Below are positions 20,951 through 30,835 of a DNA stretch of 64,000 nt, piece by piece. The position numbers were made by a program, and so were the translations under genes. A model generated the notes under the pieces. That model was given only the letters and a program-made list of their open reading frames with translations, had not been told where the DNA came from and made no database searches. Origin of the DNA: Molossus alvarezi (lineage: Eukaryota; Chordata; Mammalia; Chiroptera; Molossidae); NCBI GenBank assembly GCA_037176705.1, contig CM073885.1, forward strand, positions 161,066,290 through 161,130,289. The letters are read 5' to 3'. How positions within the stretch are numbered: position 1 is the stretch's first letter; each line of letters starts with the position of its first letter.

Positions 20951-21146
20951 GTAGAGTGGAAAGAGAGAGAGAGACAGAGAGAGACAGAAACATCCAAGTG
21001 AGAGAGACACATCCGTTGGCACGACCCCGACCAGGGCCAGGGATCGAACCTGCAACCTAGGTACATGCCCTTGACCGGGAATCAAACCTGAGACCCTTCA
21101 GTCCTCAGGCCAATGCTTTAACCACTGAGCCAAATCAGCCAGAGTG
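20876..21146 (-). mobile_element. Ves-type tRNA SINE with expanded tail and inner T-run
   Basis: Minus copy: 'taatcctcacccaaggatat', an inserted run of 32 T (20917-20948), 'aagtgagagagacacatccg', 'cagggccagggatcgaacct', 'taaccactgagccaaatcag'. The duplication 'tatagctgaatcttt' (20675-20689) / 'tacagctgaatattt' (21147-21161) places the microsatellite inside the insertion as its tail. Confidence 0.93.
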
Positions 21147-21161
21147 TACAGCTGAATATTT

Positions 21162-21519
21162 CTAATGAATCCTTTCAAGCACCAGCAGGGATGCTCCTTC
21201 CAAACAAAAACGTGATAGCAAATGAAATGCTTTACCACATGCATTAAGTGATTCTAAATTCGTAAGTTCAGGTGAATCAAGATGAGGGTGGAAATGACGA
21301 TGACAGAAGTGATAGGGCCACACCGGCTTAGCTGAGCTGACTGGAAAACAAGGACTGCATGAGCCAGCAAAGGCTGGCATCTGGGGGGCGAAAACCAGAT
21401 ATTATTGCTCCACCCGACAGTTTGCATAGATGGCGGGGGAGGGGACCCAGGAGAGTCAGGCAGTGGGCGGAGGGAGAGGCGCTTGCCCTATTGCCAGGCT
21501 GCCTTGCTGCAAATCAGGC
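21162..21519. other. No recognisable feature
   Basis: Unrecognised sequence; GC-richer around 21420-21500. Confidence 0.35.
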
Positions 21520-21690
21520 TGTCACTTCAAATTATTTATCTCTCAACCATTAACATTCCCATCTATAAAAGAGGGACAATAAAAATTGCACCCATTTTTT
21601 GAAGATTTACTAAGTAAATCCACATACATCACTTAAAGCAGGGTCTCACACATAGTGTTCAGTGAATATTAACTATTTTGATCAAAATTA
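21520..21690 (+). mobile_element. MIR SINE
   Basis: 'catctataaaagagggacaa', 'gaagatttactaagtaaatc' and 'gtgttcagtgaatattaact' follow the 3' half of MIR in sense orientation (catctgtaaaatggggata...gaggattaaatgagttaat...gctcaataaatgttagct). Confidence 0.65.
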
Positions 21691-21964
21691 TTATACCACT
21701 TTTTGATTTCTACCCTCTTTAACCTCTCATCCCTCTGCTGCCTCCGTTCTGTAATTTGGACCATAAAGACTGTTTTACTGGATGCATCTGGGAGACCAAA
21801 AGAAAGCTGACTTTTTGGCTTAAGCCAAAAGTCAAGCCTGAATTGGACATTAATGGAGTATGAAGCTCAACGAAGACAGAGAAAGCCCTGTATGCCTGGG
21901 TACTCCCTGAAATACGGATCTAAGAAACGGCAGAGAATTTCCCAAGGCAAATGAAAGTAGCTTC

Positions 21965-22185
21965 CATTTACTGAATACTGTGTGTCAGGCACGAGAGGAA
22001 TGCATTTGTCATTTCATTTGATGCTCTCAACAACACATGTTTCAGGCGAAGGAAACAAGGTTTACAGAAGTTACACGAGCCCAAGGTCACACAGCTGGCA
22101 GGTGGCAGAGCTGGGGGTCCAATCCAAGTACAGTCACTTCAAAGCTTGTATTCACACCCACTGTGCTGTACTGCACCCCAGAAGG
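21965..22185 (-). mobile_element. MIR SINE, near full length
   Basis: 'actgtgtgtcaggcacgaga', 'tttgatgctctcaacaacac', 'gcccaaggtcacacagctgg' and 'caggtggcagagctgggggt' are in the expected order for MIR in minus orientation. Confidence 0.85.
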
Positions 22186-22269
22186 AGAGCCAAACCGGGA
22201 ACATAGCATGAACAAAAGTCTTGGACTTTTTGCACATTGGACAAAGGTGTTCAAATGGATGTGAGGGAA

Positions 22270-22445
22270 ATGGACATGAGTCTGGGTCAAGGACTCTTGA
22301 GCACCATATGCAGAAGTATTGAGGTTTTGAAGGCAATGATATGACTTGCATTTTCAGAACATAATAATTCTAATGGCAGCTTATGGGGATAAATATGTTG
22401 GAGCGAGACAGGAGTCAGGAGTGACCAATTTGAAGACTATCATAA
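22270..22445 (-). mobile_element. L2 LINE fragment
   Basis: 'gaggttttgaaggcaatgat', 'atgacttgcattttcagaac', 'ctaatggcagcttatgggga' and 'tttgaagactatcataatag' follow the antisense L2 consensus (gggttttgagcagaggagtgacatgatctgac...ctctggctgctgtgtggag...aggaggctattgcagtagt). Confidence 0.55.
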
Positions 22446-22552
22446 TAGTTCACTGAGAGCAACCTGGACCAGGAAAGTGGAAATAAAAAGAAATTTTATA
22501 TGTATATAGCTAAATATCCAAGACATAATATATCCATAAGTATAACAACTAA

Positions 22553-22666
22553 GGGTGCTCACTGGCTTTGGAATCTGATGATCCAAAGTCTGAATCTCAG
22601 TTCTGTCATATAGTAATTGTTTACCTTGACATCCAGCTTCCTCCAGTGTAAAGCCGAGAGAATGGT
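22553..22666 (+). mobile_element. MIR SINE, left part (split by LTR)
   Basis: 'ggctttggaatctgatgatc', 'tgaatctcagttctgtcata' and 'cagcttcctccagtgtaaag' are the MIR 5' half in sense orientation. The element is continued at 23030 after the LTR insertion. Confidence 0.7.
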
Positions 22667-23024
22667 TGTCTTAGCTAGTTTGAGCTGCTGTAACACAATA
22701 TCATAGACTGGATGGCTTATAATTTCCAGACCTCTATTTATCAGGGTTCTGGAGGCTGGAAGTCTGAGATCAGCATGGTTAGGTTCTGGTGAGAGCTGTC
22801 TTCCAGGTTACTGACTACCAACTTCTCATTGTGTCCTCACATGGAAGAAAGAGGGCATGAGAATCTCTGGGTTTCTTCTATGATGGTGCTAATTCCATTC
22901 ACGAGGGGCTCCACCCTCATGATCCAATCACCTCCCAAAGGCCCTGCCTCCTAATGCCATCACATTTCTGGGTTAGGATTCAATAAATGAATTTAGGAGG
23001 AACACAAACATTCAATCCATTGCA
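22667..23024 (-). mobile_element. Solo LTR of ERVL-MaLR type
   Basis: Minus-strand copy of the same LTR family as at 5134. It starts 'tgtcttagctagtttgagct' and ends 'ttcaatccattgca', with 'tcacgaggggctccaccctc' (from 22901) and 'ctcctaatgccatcacattt' inside. Possible decayed 5-bp duplication 'atggt' (22662-22666) / 'gtgat' (23025-23029). It splits a MIR. Confidence 0.8.
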
Positions 23025-23029
23025 GTGAT

Positions 23030-23160
23030 GTTAGGAGAGTGAAAATTAAGATTAAAAAAGATGAATCACTTAAAAGCAATTGTAATACAGTTGCCTAGCA
23101 CATAGTTAGTGCTCAATAAATACTGGTTACTTTGTTATCATTATAATAATTAATATTCCT
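23030..23160 (+). mobile_element. MIR SINE, right part
   Basis: 'ttgcctagcacatagttagt' and 'gctcaataaatactggttac' are the 3' end of MIR in sense orientation, completing the copy that begins at 22553. Confidence 0.75.
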
Positions 23161-24728
23161 TACTGTCTGCATCCTTCCTGTCAACCAGAGAACAAAGGTC
23201 TGCAGATAATAAGAATAAATGAATTTAAAATTTTTTATTTTGATCACATTTACACAATTAAAAATTTTCAAAAATTATATTTCTATTATTTTCTAATACA
23301 CCAGTAGGGGAGAGAAATTGTGGTATGTAGCATGGTGTCTTCCACACGTTTTTGTTCTTTAGTGAATAAAATGCAATGCAGCTAAACGAACTACATTGAT
23401 GATGGCCTCCACGGGTGGGTAGAAAATCACACATGGCTTAATTTTTTTATTTTACTGCCTATTTGCCTCAGACCCATGTGTCCTTTCTGGGTGGCGACTG
23501 CTGGACAGCAGAGTCCAGATCAGTCTGACTCTTTTTATAGCCGAGCAGAGTAAGCCCCATACAAAATTAGTTTCTTAAAGCTTACCCTCTTTAAATAAAT
23601 ATCTTTCACAACTTTTGAGGGAAATATCTAATATTTTAAAACCTACTTATCTGCAAAGTTGGGTTAAGGAGTTATTTTTCTCAACATTGCCCAGAGGATT
23701 TCTGTTAAGTCAACTCCCTACATGTAGCAGGATTTGCAGATGACAGAGTCTATCTACAAAGTTTCTGCCAGGGAAAGAACTCATTAAGAAGACTTGGCAC
23801 TGTGTTCCCTAAGAACAGGATGGTGAAGGTTATTTTTACAGCCGCTCTCAATTGGGCACAGATGATCTAAATTCACAGTATTACCATAGTGCTCCAGTTG
23901 TTTTATTTTTACTCCTCAAGTCTTCTTGTTGTTTCCTGGTTTTATGGATCCATGCAGAAGGAATGCTCTGGGTATTTTGCACTGGTGCATTTTGGGCTTG
24001 CCCTGAGGTGGGACTGCCAACCTGTGGCAGAGGCCCAGTGTCATTAAGCTCTGGAGGAGCTGGTTATTGTTCAGAAAGCATGTGAGCTGTGCTCAATTCT
24101 GTGCACATCATAGGTGGGCCAACACCTACACATGTGGTCTTTGTTTCATTACATCATGTGGAATAAGGATTTGATCCACCATGCAGGATAGGAACAATGA
24201 TTTTGGAGAAATGGGTCCCTTGAACCACACTGGCCCACCAGCAGCAAAGTGCTAAAGTTGAGGTTATATTTAGAAGTGCATTTATAGAATAATTTAAAGT
24301 GATTGATCCCCTGCCATAAGCTCTTTATGCAGTTGCTCCATCAATAGCTTATGTCCCCATGGAGAGTGCAAGCATTCCAATTCAATTGACAATTGTAAAT
24401 TACCATACAAGTAGCATCAAATCAGTGAATAGCCACATGCCTATTTATATCACTGTTTTTTCCACGGGGCAAATCTGTTCTGAGTTTGAAAGTGATGGCT
24501 GGCAGGAGGCACTCAGTTACAGGCAGAATCTTTTAGAATTTGAACTAGTTCCAGGAGAGAAAAATATACACTTGGAGGATACCTGGGGGAGAGATGTCAT
24601 GAGTTGAATGGTCAGTGATCTGAATAAACAAATAAATCTTAGGGTTTCAGTTTGATCTTATTTAGTTATTAAAATAATTGGGTTCTTTATCTTAGTTTCT
24701 TACCATCTCCTTAACTATCACAGTCATT
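23161..24728. other. 1.6-kb SINE-free stretch, no gene recognised
   Basis: AT-rich at 23215-23310. Otherwise single-copy-looking. No repeat family or coding region is recognised. Confidence 0.4.
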
Positions 24729-24743
24729 AAAATTCATCCTTTG

Positions 24744-24998
24744 GCCCTGGCCGGTTTGGCTCAGCGGTTGGAGCATCGACCTGCGGTACAGAGAGACCCG
24801 GGTTCGGTTCCCGCTAAGGGCACGTACCTCAGTTGCAGTTTGTCCCCGGCCCTGGTTGGTCGTGCGGGTGGCAGCCACTCGATGTGTCCCTTCACATCGA
24901 TGTTTCTCTCTCTCTCTCTTCCTCTCTCTCCCTCCCACTCTATCTGAACAAAAAATGGAAAAATGTCCTCGGGTGAGGATTAAAAAAAAAAAAAAAAA
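24744..24998 (+). mobile_element. Ves-type tRNA SINE, young subfamily
   Basis: Full-length: 'gccctggccggtttggctca', 'gggttcggttcccgctaagg', 'ggttggtcgtgcgggtggca', tail 'gaacaaaaaatggaaaaatg' and 'tcctcgggtgaggat', then a long A-run. A perfect 15-bp duplication 'aaaattcatcctttg' flanks it (24729-24743 and 24999-25013). The right duplication abuts another SINE directly. Confidence 0.97.
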
Positions 24999-25013
24999 AA
25001 AATTCATCCTTTG

Positions 25014-25250
25014 GCCCTGGCCGGTGTGGTTCAGTGATTAGAGCATCGATTCTTGGACCAAAGGTATCAGGTTCGATTCCCAGTCAAGAGCGTGTACCAT
25101 GGGTTGCAGGTTCAGTCCCCAGCTCCAGTGGGGACGTGTTGGGAGGCAACCAGTTGATGTGTCTCTCTCACATGATGTTTTTCTCTCTCTCTCTCTCTAT
25201 CTCCCCCTTCTTTCCTCCCTCCCTTCCACTCTAAAAATCGATGGAAAAAA
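25014..25250 (+). mobile_element. Ves-type tRNA SINE, older copy
   Basis: 'gccctggccggtgtggttca', 'aggttcgattcccagtcaag', 'gtgttgggaggcaaccagtt', CT-rich block and 'ctaaaaatcgatggaaaaaa'. It starts immediately after the target duplication of the younger SINE at 24744, which therefore inserted at this SINE's 5' junction. Confidence 0.93.
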
Positions 25251-25350
25251 CATTCACATACGAGCACACATAGGCACATTTATATGCATTCACATGCACA
25301 CATACACAGCCATGCATATGCATGCGCACATATGCATATACACACATTCC
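25251..25350. repeat. CA/TGCA-rich degenerate simple repeat
   Basis: Alternating cacata, tgcata and gcacac words, e.g. 'cacacatacacagccatgca', directly follow a SINE A-tail. This is probably a decayed tail microsatellite. Confidence 0.7.
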
Positions 25351-27477
25351 AACTGCAGTAGCCACTGCATATCTTCTGTGTTCCCCTCCAGAGAGCCGCA
25401 GATATTACTCCCCCAACCTGAGCGATCTGCTCCTCTAGCATGTGCATAGATCCTGGGCAGGGCTGAGAGCTCTCGAAATCCCAAGAGAGAGAGAGGCAAG
25501 GTGGATTCAGAAGCAGACAGGATTTTCCCAGGAAGACACAGTGCTCACTGAATCCGGTCCGTGCCCAACTCTCCTGCAATTTATGTGTGGAGTGATGGAA
25601 GATGCATCTGTGCGGTGTCCAGTGACCCTGGATCCGGGGATTGAAGGCCACTGCAGCCCCTCTGGATTTGGGGATCACAGCCTTTGTGTTCACAGGGAGG
25701 GGAGACTGGCCAGAGGTGGGGACACAGAGAGCTGCACACTATTACGTTTCCATTACAATGGCATTTTCTTCACTTCTGGGAGCGTCCCCCCAGGGCGCAC
25801 CATTAGCATAGTTGTTATGCCTCACAGGTGCAGGCCTCCTCATTCCAACCACCCTGTTTGTATACCAAGTCCCTAACATCTGCACGGGGTGGGCAATGCG
25901 ACATGGGCCCTGCGTTTGGGTTCAACCAAGGAGCATTCAAAGAAACAGACTGATTCGGTGGAGTCAGGCTGTCCGGACCAGAAGCCCAGTGCTGCGCTGT
26001 CACGGATCGCTGGCCCCAGGGCTGTCCTGAAGGCCCCACCGGGTCGCGGCGTGGTTTCCTGCTCCGCTCCGAGGGGCCGGTTCCAGTATCTGCCGCGGCT
26101 CCGCGGGCAGGAGCGTGCACCTTTCTCCGCCAGGCCCCATTATAATTCCACAATCCAGGCCCTGGTTAAAGCTGTTGCCTTTGAAAAAGCGTTTTCTCCC
26201 CAGCTCTAGTTTCTTTCCCAAATAAGCTCACTAGGTGGCAGTGAGCAGTGAAAGAAAGCGGGCGGCTTCGGAAAGGCATCAGAGGCGAGAGCTTCCCACC
26301 CGGGGTCTGAGCTGCTGGACGTGAAAATCCCTCCGCGGCTGGTGGGCTCCCACGGCCCTTCCCGAGGGCAGACCCGCTGCAGTTTCAAGGGGAACATGAA
26401 GTTTTTACCAAACGATGAAATGCAAAATTTATTGTCAGACTTCTTCTCAGTGCTTTGTTGATCATTTCTATTCTGGTTGTATTCATAATATTGTCAAAAC
26501 CAGAGACATTTATTTTTAGCCTATAAACAGACTTCCTTCCCAGAAAATGATTGTAGCTGGGTGCTACTCATGCAGTCATTAGAGGGTGTGTGTAGGTGTG
26601 AGCGGGTGTAAATGTGTGTGTTTTCTTTGGAAGGCAGGACAGCCTCGCGATCACTTCAAGGATTTGTGTCGTTGTTCTTTCTCTACACAACCTTTTTCGA
26701 TCGCGAAGGACCCTCCTCTCGCCCTGTTCAACTCAGGGTCTCCGCGTTCTCAGCAGGTAAAGCCTGGAATCTGAGCTTGCCTCTGCTTAGGGAAGACTCT
26801 ATAACTTGAAATTTATGAAAGGACACTGAAATCTTAGTGCATATACTCTCAATTAGTTTATTTATATGCTGCCTGGTGTTTAGCCTGAATGCACTTTGTT
26901 CAGAGGAGAAGAAAACAATTGTAAATCAACTAGAAAGGTGGTTTCTGTAAACTGTTTAGTCTTGCCTGTGGCTGGAGAGGTTGACCACGCTGGATCCAGA
27001 TGCCGGCACTGTGGCTTCATCGCCTTTGCTCTCTGTCCACAGCCCTGCCCTGACCTGGGGAGCTCATCAGAAGAGATGCCAGGAGCTCTGTATCTAGCCA
27101 GATGTTCTTGGACACAGGGCATCACTGCACTGGTCGTGTTGCTGCTCTAACCCTGACCTCAGGCTCCAGCCCTCATGACTTCTGGATCCTTTTCTATCCC
27201 CAGGTCTCTGCCATTCCCTAGTCTTGAGTTCCTGTCTTAGTAACCAGTCAGCCCCCTCTGGTTTGGATTTGTTCTTGCCAGACACTCTCTTAGGTCTGAA
27301 GTCCTATCTTTGCAGCCTGGGACCCCTCTGTCTGGTGACAGATGCCCTTTTCCAACTACATGCCTCTGATTGGTGGTTATTGCTAACTTCTGAGTCCCAA
27401 CCGAGTCCTCCACTGAGCTGTTTGGATACTATGTGATTCCAGTAAGAATCACCATTAAAAAAAACTCCAGCTTTGCT
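25351..27477. other. SINE-free stretch with a CpG-richer patch
   Basis: About 2.1 kb without any repeat I recognise. 25960-26370 is GC-rich with many CpGs ('gggtcgcggcgtggtttcct', 'ctgccgcggctccgcgggca'), unlike the surroundings. Overlapping ORFs up to 144 codons run through it on both strands without recognisable domains. It could be a small CpG island or an untranslated exon; the sequence alone does not decide. Confidence 0.45.
26227..26243 (+). promoter_or_regulatory. CTCF-like core motif
   Basis: 'ctcactaggtggcagtg' fits the core of the CTCF binding motif (CA..AG.(G/T)GGC with a trailing AG). It lies at the edge of the CpG-rich patch 25960-26370. A motif match alone gives many false positives; no occupancy evidence is available. 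Confidence 0.35.
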
Positions 27478-27575
27478 GATGTCTGCATTCAACAAACATT
27501 TATGCAGGACTACTGTGTGGTAGGCTCCAAGCTGGGTACTGGAGATACAGTGGCTCCTGTCATCAGAGAGCCACA
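27478..27575 (-). mobile_element. L2 LINE 3' end fragment
   Basis: 'gcattcaacaaacatttatg', 'aggactactgtgtggtaggc' and 'tactggagatacagtggctc' match the antisense L2 3' terminus. Minus orientation. Confidence 0.7.
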
Positions 27576-28290
27576 GCCTACCTTCAGACCTGTGTTCTAG
27601 CTTGGTGCCTTCTCCCAAGGCTGGCGGCAGTCTGCTCCCAGCCCTGCCGACCTTTGCAGGAAGATCCTTTTCTAGACCATAGTCACTCACAGTCGGCCCT
27701 GGCCTGTTGCAGCAAACTGGGCCATGGCTGGCTGTGCCTGAGGTCATCAAAGTGTCCTGCTCAGTTTCAGGTGAAATTCTTTCAGTAGCCAGCTGCAGGC
27801 AGGTTGGGGCTACCTTTAGTCAATATGAGAAGGGAACTAGAGTGCTGAATCGTCAGATAGTCACTGTCTTCTTGGATCTGCATGGTCCCTTGCCTGCACC
27901 AAGCAAGGACGACACAGAGCAGACATGAGGAACCTGCCTGGCTTGAGGTGTGAAATCCTGCACCACTCGAGTTCTGCCTGATTAACTTGCTGTAAGAGAG
28001 ATCAATGCGTCAAGTGCGTAAAATCGCCCCTGCCTTCATTTCGATTATGTAGGTGATGAAGAGATCTTGAGGTGGCATTGAGTCGAGTATAAGCTATCCC
28101 TTGCTAAGAAGATAAAATCATCTGAGGTTGCTTCCATTTGCACTGGACAGCTGTACCTTCTAGAAAAGCTGTGCTTCTGATACTGTGTTAATTATATTGT
28201 AAGTGAGCAGTGTGGGTAGTTAATAATATTGGAGATTCCGGTTGGAGACTTAAAGATATACATAATAAATCTTAGTGCTCTACTAGCTGG
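27576..28290. other. No recognisable feature
   Basis: Unrecognised sequence. A minus-strand ORF of 148 codons (27304-27750) overlaps the L2 fragment and is not credible as a gene. Confidence 0.4.
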
Positions 28291-28304
28291 AAAGAAAGTA
28301 AGTA

Positions 28305-28555
28305 GCCCTGGCCGGTTTGGCTCAGCAGTTGGAGCGTCGGCCTGCGGTTCCGAGAGACCCGGGTTCGGTTCCCGCTAGGGGTGCGTACTTCGGTTGCAGT
28401 TTGTCCCCGGCCCTGGTTGGTCGTGCGGGTGGCAGCCACTCGATGTGTCCCTTTCGCGTCGATGTTTCTCTCTCTCTTCCTCTCTCTCCCTCCCACTCTA
28501 TCTGTACAAAAAATGGAAAAATGTCCTCGGGTGAGGATAAAAATAAAAATAAAAA
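28305..28555 (+). mobile_element. Ves-type tRNA SINE, young subfamily
   Basis: Full-length: 'gccctggccggtttggctca', 'gggttcggttcccgctaggg', 'gtccctttcgcgtcgatgtt', 'tacaaaaaatggaaaaatgt', 'cctcgggtgaggat', and an (AAAAT)n tail. A perfect 14-bp duplication 'aaagaaagtaagta' flanks it (28291-28304 and 28556-28569). Confidence 0.97.
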
Positions 28556-28569
28556 AAAGAAAGTAAGTA

Positions 28570-30699
28570 AATGTCAAGCTCCTCCATGGTTCTCTTATGG
28601 AAATAAGACAGATGTGAAAAAATACCCTAATAGGGAAACTAAGGTTGGAAAAAATCTGTCCAGGATCTCTAAGCACATGGTGCAATATTTTATGCAGTTG
28701 TTTTCTCTAGAATTTGGTTATAGTAATGTTTTGTTTTTAATGCTCTATGGGCGATACCTTTTCCACTATGTACATTTACATACATCCCACATGATTGCTT
28801 TTTAATGCATTTTAAAAGATAAAAGAGTTACTTAAGAAATAGGTATACAAGGAAATCCCTTCTAGGAGTCCAGATATTCTTCCTGTCCTTTTTCGAAATC
28901 TTGTTCATGCCTCTAAGTTCTAATCAGTTTCTTGTCATTTTGTGCTTTGCTAGTCTGCTCCATCAGGACCCATGGGTAATGACTTCAGTGTTAGTCTGGG
29001 TACTTCTCTTTGGTGAAACCTGAAGCTCAAGGATTTATAAGAATGATGAAAGATGATTGACGAGTACTGAAGCCATGCTACGAAGTGCTCTTGGTGCAGT
29101 CCATAAAGTTAGAAATATGGAAAAAATTACAGATAGTGTCCAGGCCTAACTGCAGTATGGTTTCAGCATTAACTCATAACCTTAGAACAGAGCGGCTGGT
29201 GATGCACCCTGATTCCACCCCATTCTCCTAGACCCAGTTCTACATGTCCTGCTGTGCCCTGCTCAGGTCCCTGCAGAGTGGCCCCTTCCGGGTACCCACC
29301 GTCATGTGTCCTCGGGGTCTCTCTCTGCATTTCCACAGTGTGCAGTGTAAAACTCACCAATTATGCTCCTGGTAATCTTGCTACTTCTCCTGTTTTCAAT
29401 CCCTGCCTGTAGATCTGTGCAGCACAGAGCTCTAGGAGGTATAACTTCTATGCACCCTGTGAATACTGCCAATATTCTCTCCTGGGTGGCCGTGACTGAG
29501 AAGCCCTCCAGGACTTCCGGGGAGATCGAGCGTTACCTTAATGACCCACCTCCTATTACTCAGAAGGCTTTTCCTTTACAGTTATTTCTAGGCCCCCACT
29601 ATAAATATCCTCCTGGCAACCATCTGCCCCTGCGGCAGAGTTTTACTATTTCATGCCTGCGCTTGGGTTATGGGATCACAACACTGCCTTCCCTTCTAGA
29701 GCCATTTCGACAATTCCTCTCACTCCTAAAGAATATCAGCCCTACTCTGTCAGGAGCGAGCAAGATTTATTTTAGTTTCATTAAAAAAAAAAAAAAAGCT
29801 CTGCAATTTATACAAAGCAATCAGGAGCTTGTTGGCCCATGTGGTTCAATCCATGGACTCATAAAGGGGACAGAGGAAACAAAACAAGGCCTGGAAATTA
29901 CCTAGACATCTGGACGGTGAGTTCCTGCTCCACGGAACTGGGCCAGCCCCCTCCCATAAATCCAAACTGTTGGCCATGGCATCTCTTAAGGGGCCAGGTA
30001 GATATTTTTCCCACAAGTGAAAATTTCCAGTAAAACTAGACCCTGGTGTGTTTTTTTTTAAGCTTGAGAAGGTAAACTTTTATTTTCAATCCACAATAAA
30101 TAAGGTGTTTGGAGTCCAAGGCCCTAATGAGATAATCACCATGAAAGCTGCCACTGAAACCAGCATGTTTGACAACGGAATGGGGCTGGCCCTGTTCCCA
30201 GTACACTGACTGGGAGGTTGGGGGAGGGGCTCTTTGTTGTCCCTATAACAGGTGACAATTCAGAGCAGGGCCAGCCCATCCTCTGTGGGAACCTTCCTGA
30301 TACGTGCTTGAGGGGCTGGTTGGAGGCTCCAAGAGGGGAGAGAAGGAATAATAGGTGGGAAGTCAGCCAGTGGCAGTCACACTGTTCACTGTTCTCTCCC
30401 CCGTGGAAACGGAACCTTCTGAGAGCATCGCCAGGGGCCTGTGGGAAAATAGGTAAAGTCGGGAGCCACCTTTGTGACCGTAAAATCAGCTGGAAAATAA
30501 ATGGACTTCAAGCGCTGGGGACATTCCAAGAAAGAGGCTTTGAAGTGGTGGAGACCAGAAGTCGGCTGAATGAGCCCTACTGGCTCTCTCACACAGGAGG
30601 CTCATCTTTAGAGCCCTCTCCCTGTACCTCCCAGCCTGCCCCTGCCCTTGCTTTTGCCCTTTCCAGACAAGCTGGCATTAGGCTCATTATTAGAGCAGC
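28570..30699. other. 2.1-kb SINE-free stretch; chance ORFs only
   Basis: No repeat is recognised. It holds a plus-strand ORF of 180 codons (29363-29905) with a leucine-rich N-terminus and a run of lysines encoded by an A-tract, and one of 203 codons (30218-30829) that runs into a MIR. Neither has a recognisable domain and I do not call either a gene. Confidence 0.4.
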
Positions 30700-30835
30700 A
30701 GGGAGCCCGTTCAGACCGGAACCCAGTCCTAGCACGCTTGAGGCCAGGTCCCTGACCCTGCGCACCAGCTGTGTGATCTGGTGTTGTATCACCCTTCCGG
30801 TGCCTCGCTTTCCTCCTGTGCAACACTGATTGGCT
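30700..30835 (+). mobile_element. MIR SINE fragment
   Basis: 'accagctgtgtgatctggtg', 'ttgtatcacccttccggtgc' and 'ctcgctttcctcctgtgcaa' match the MIR core in sense orientation (ctagctgtgtgaccttgggc...cctctctgtgcctcagtttcctcatctgtaaaat). Confidence 0.65.

Noticed and set aside
20604..21085. ORFs with F/L/S-rich or G/R/K/E-rich repeats
   Set aside because: They are translations of the microsatellite and SINE tail, not proteins.
29770..29800. A-tract as the poly(A) tail of a processed pseudogene
   Set aside because: No target duplication flanks the upstream sequence and no known coding sequence is recognisable.
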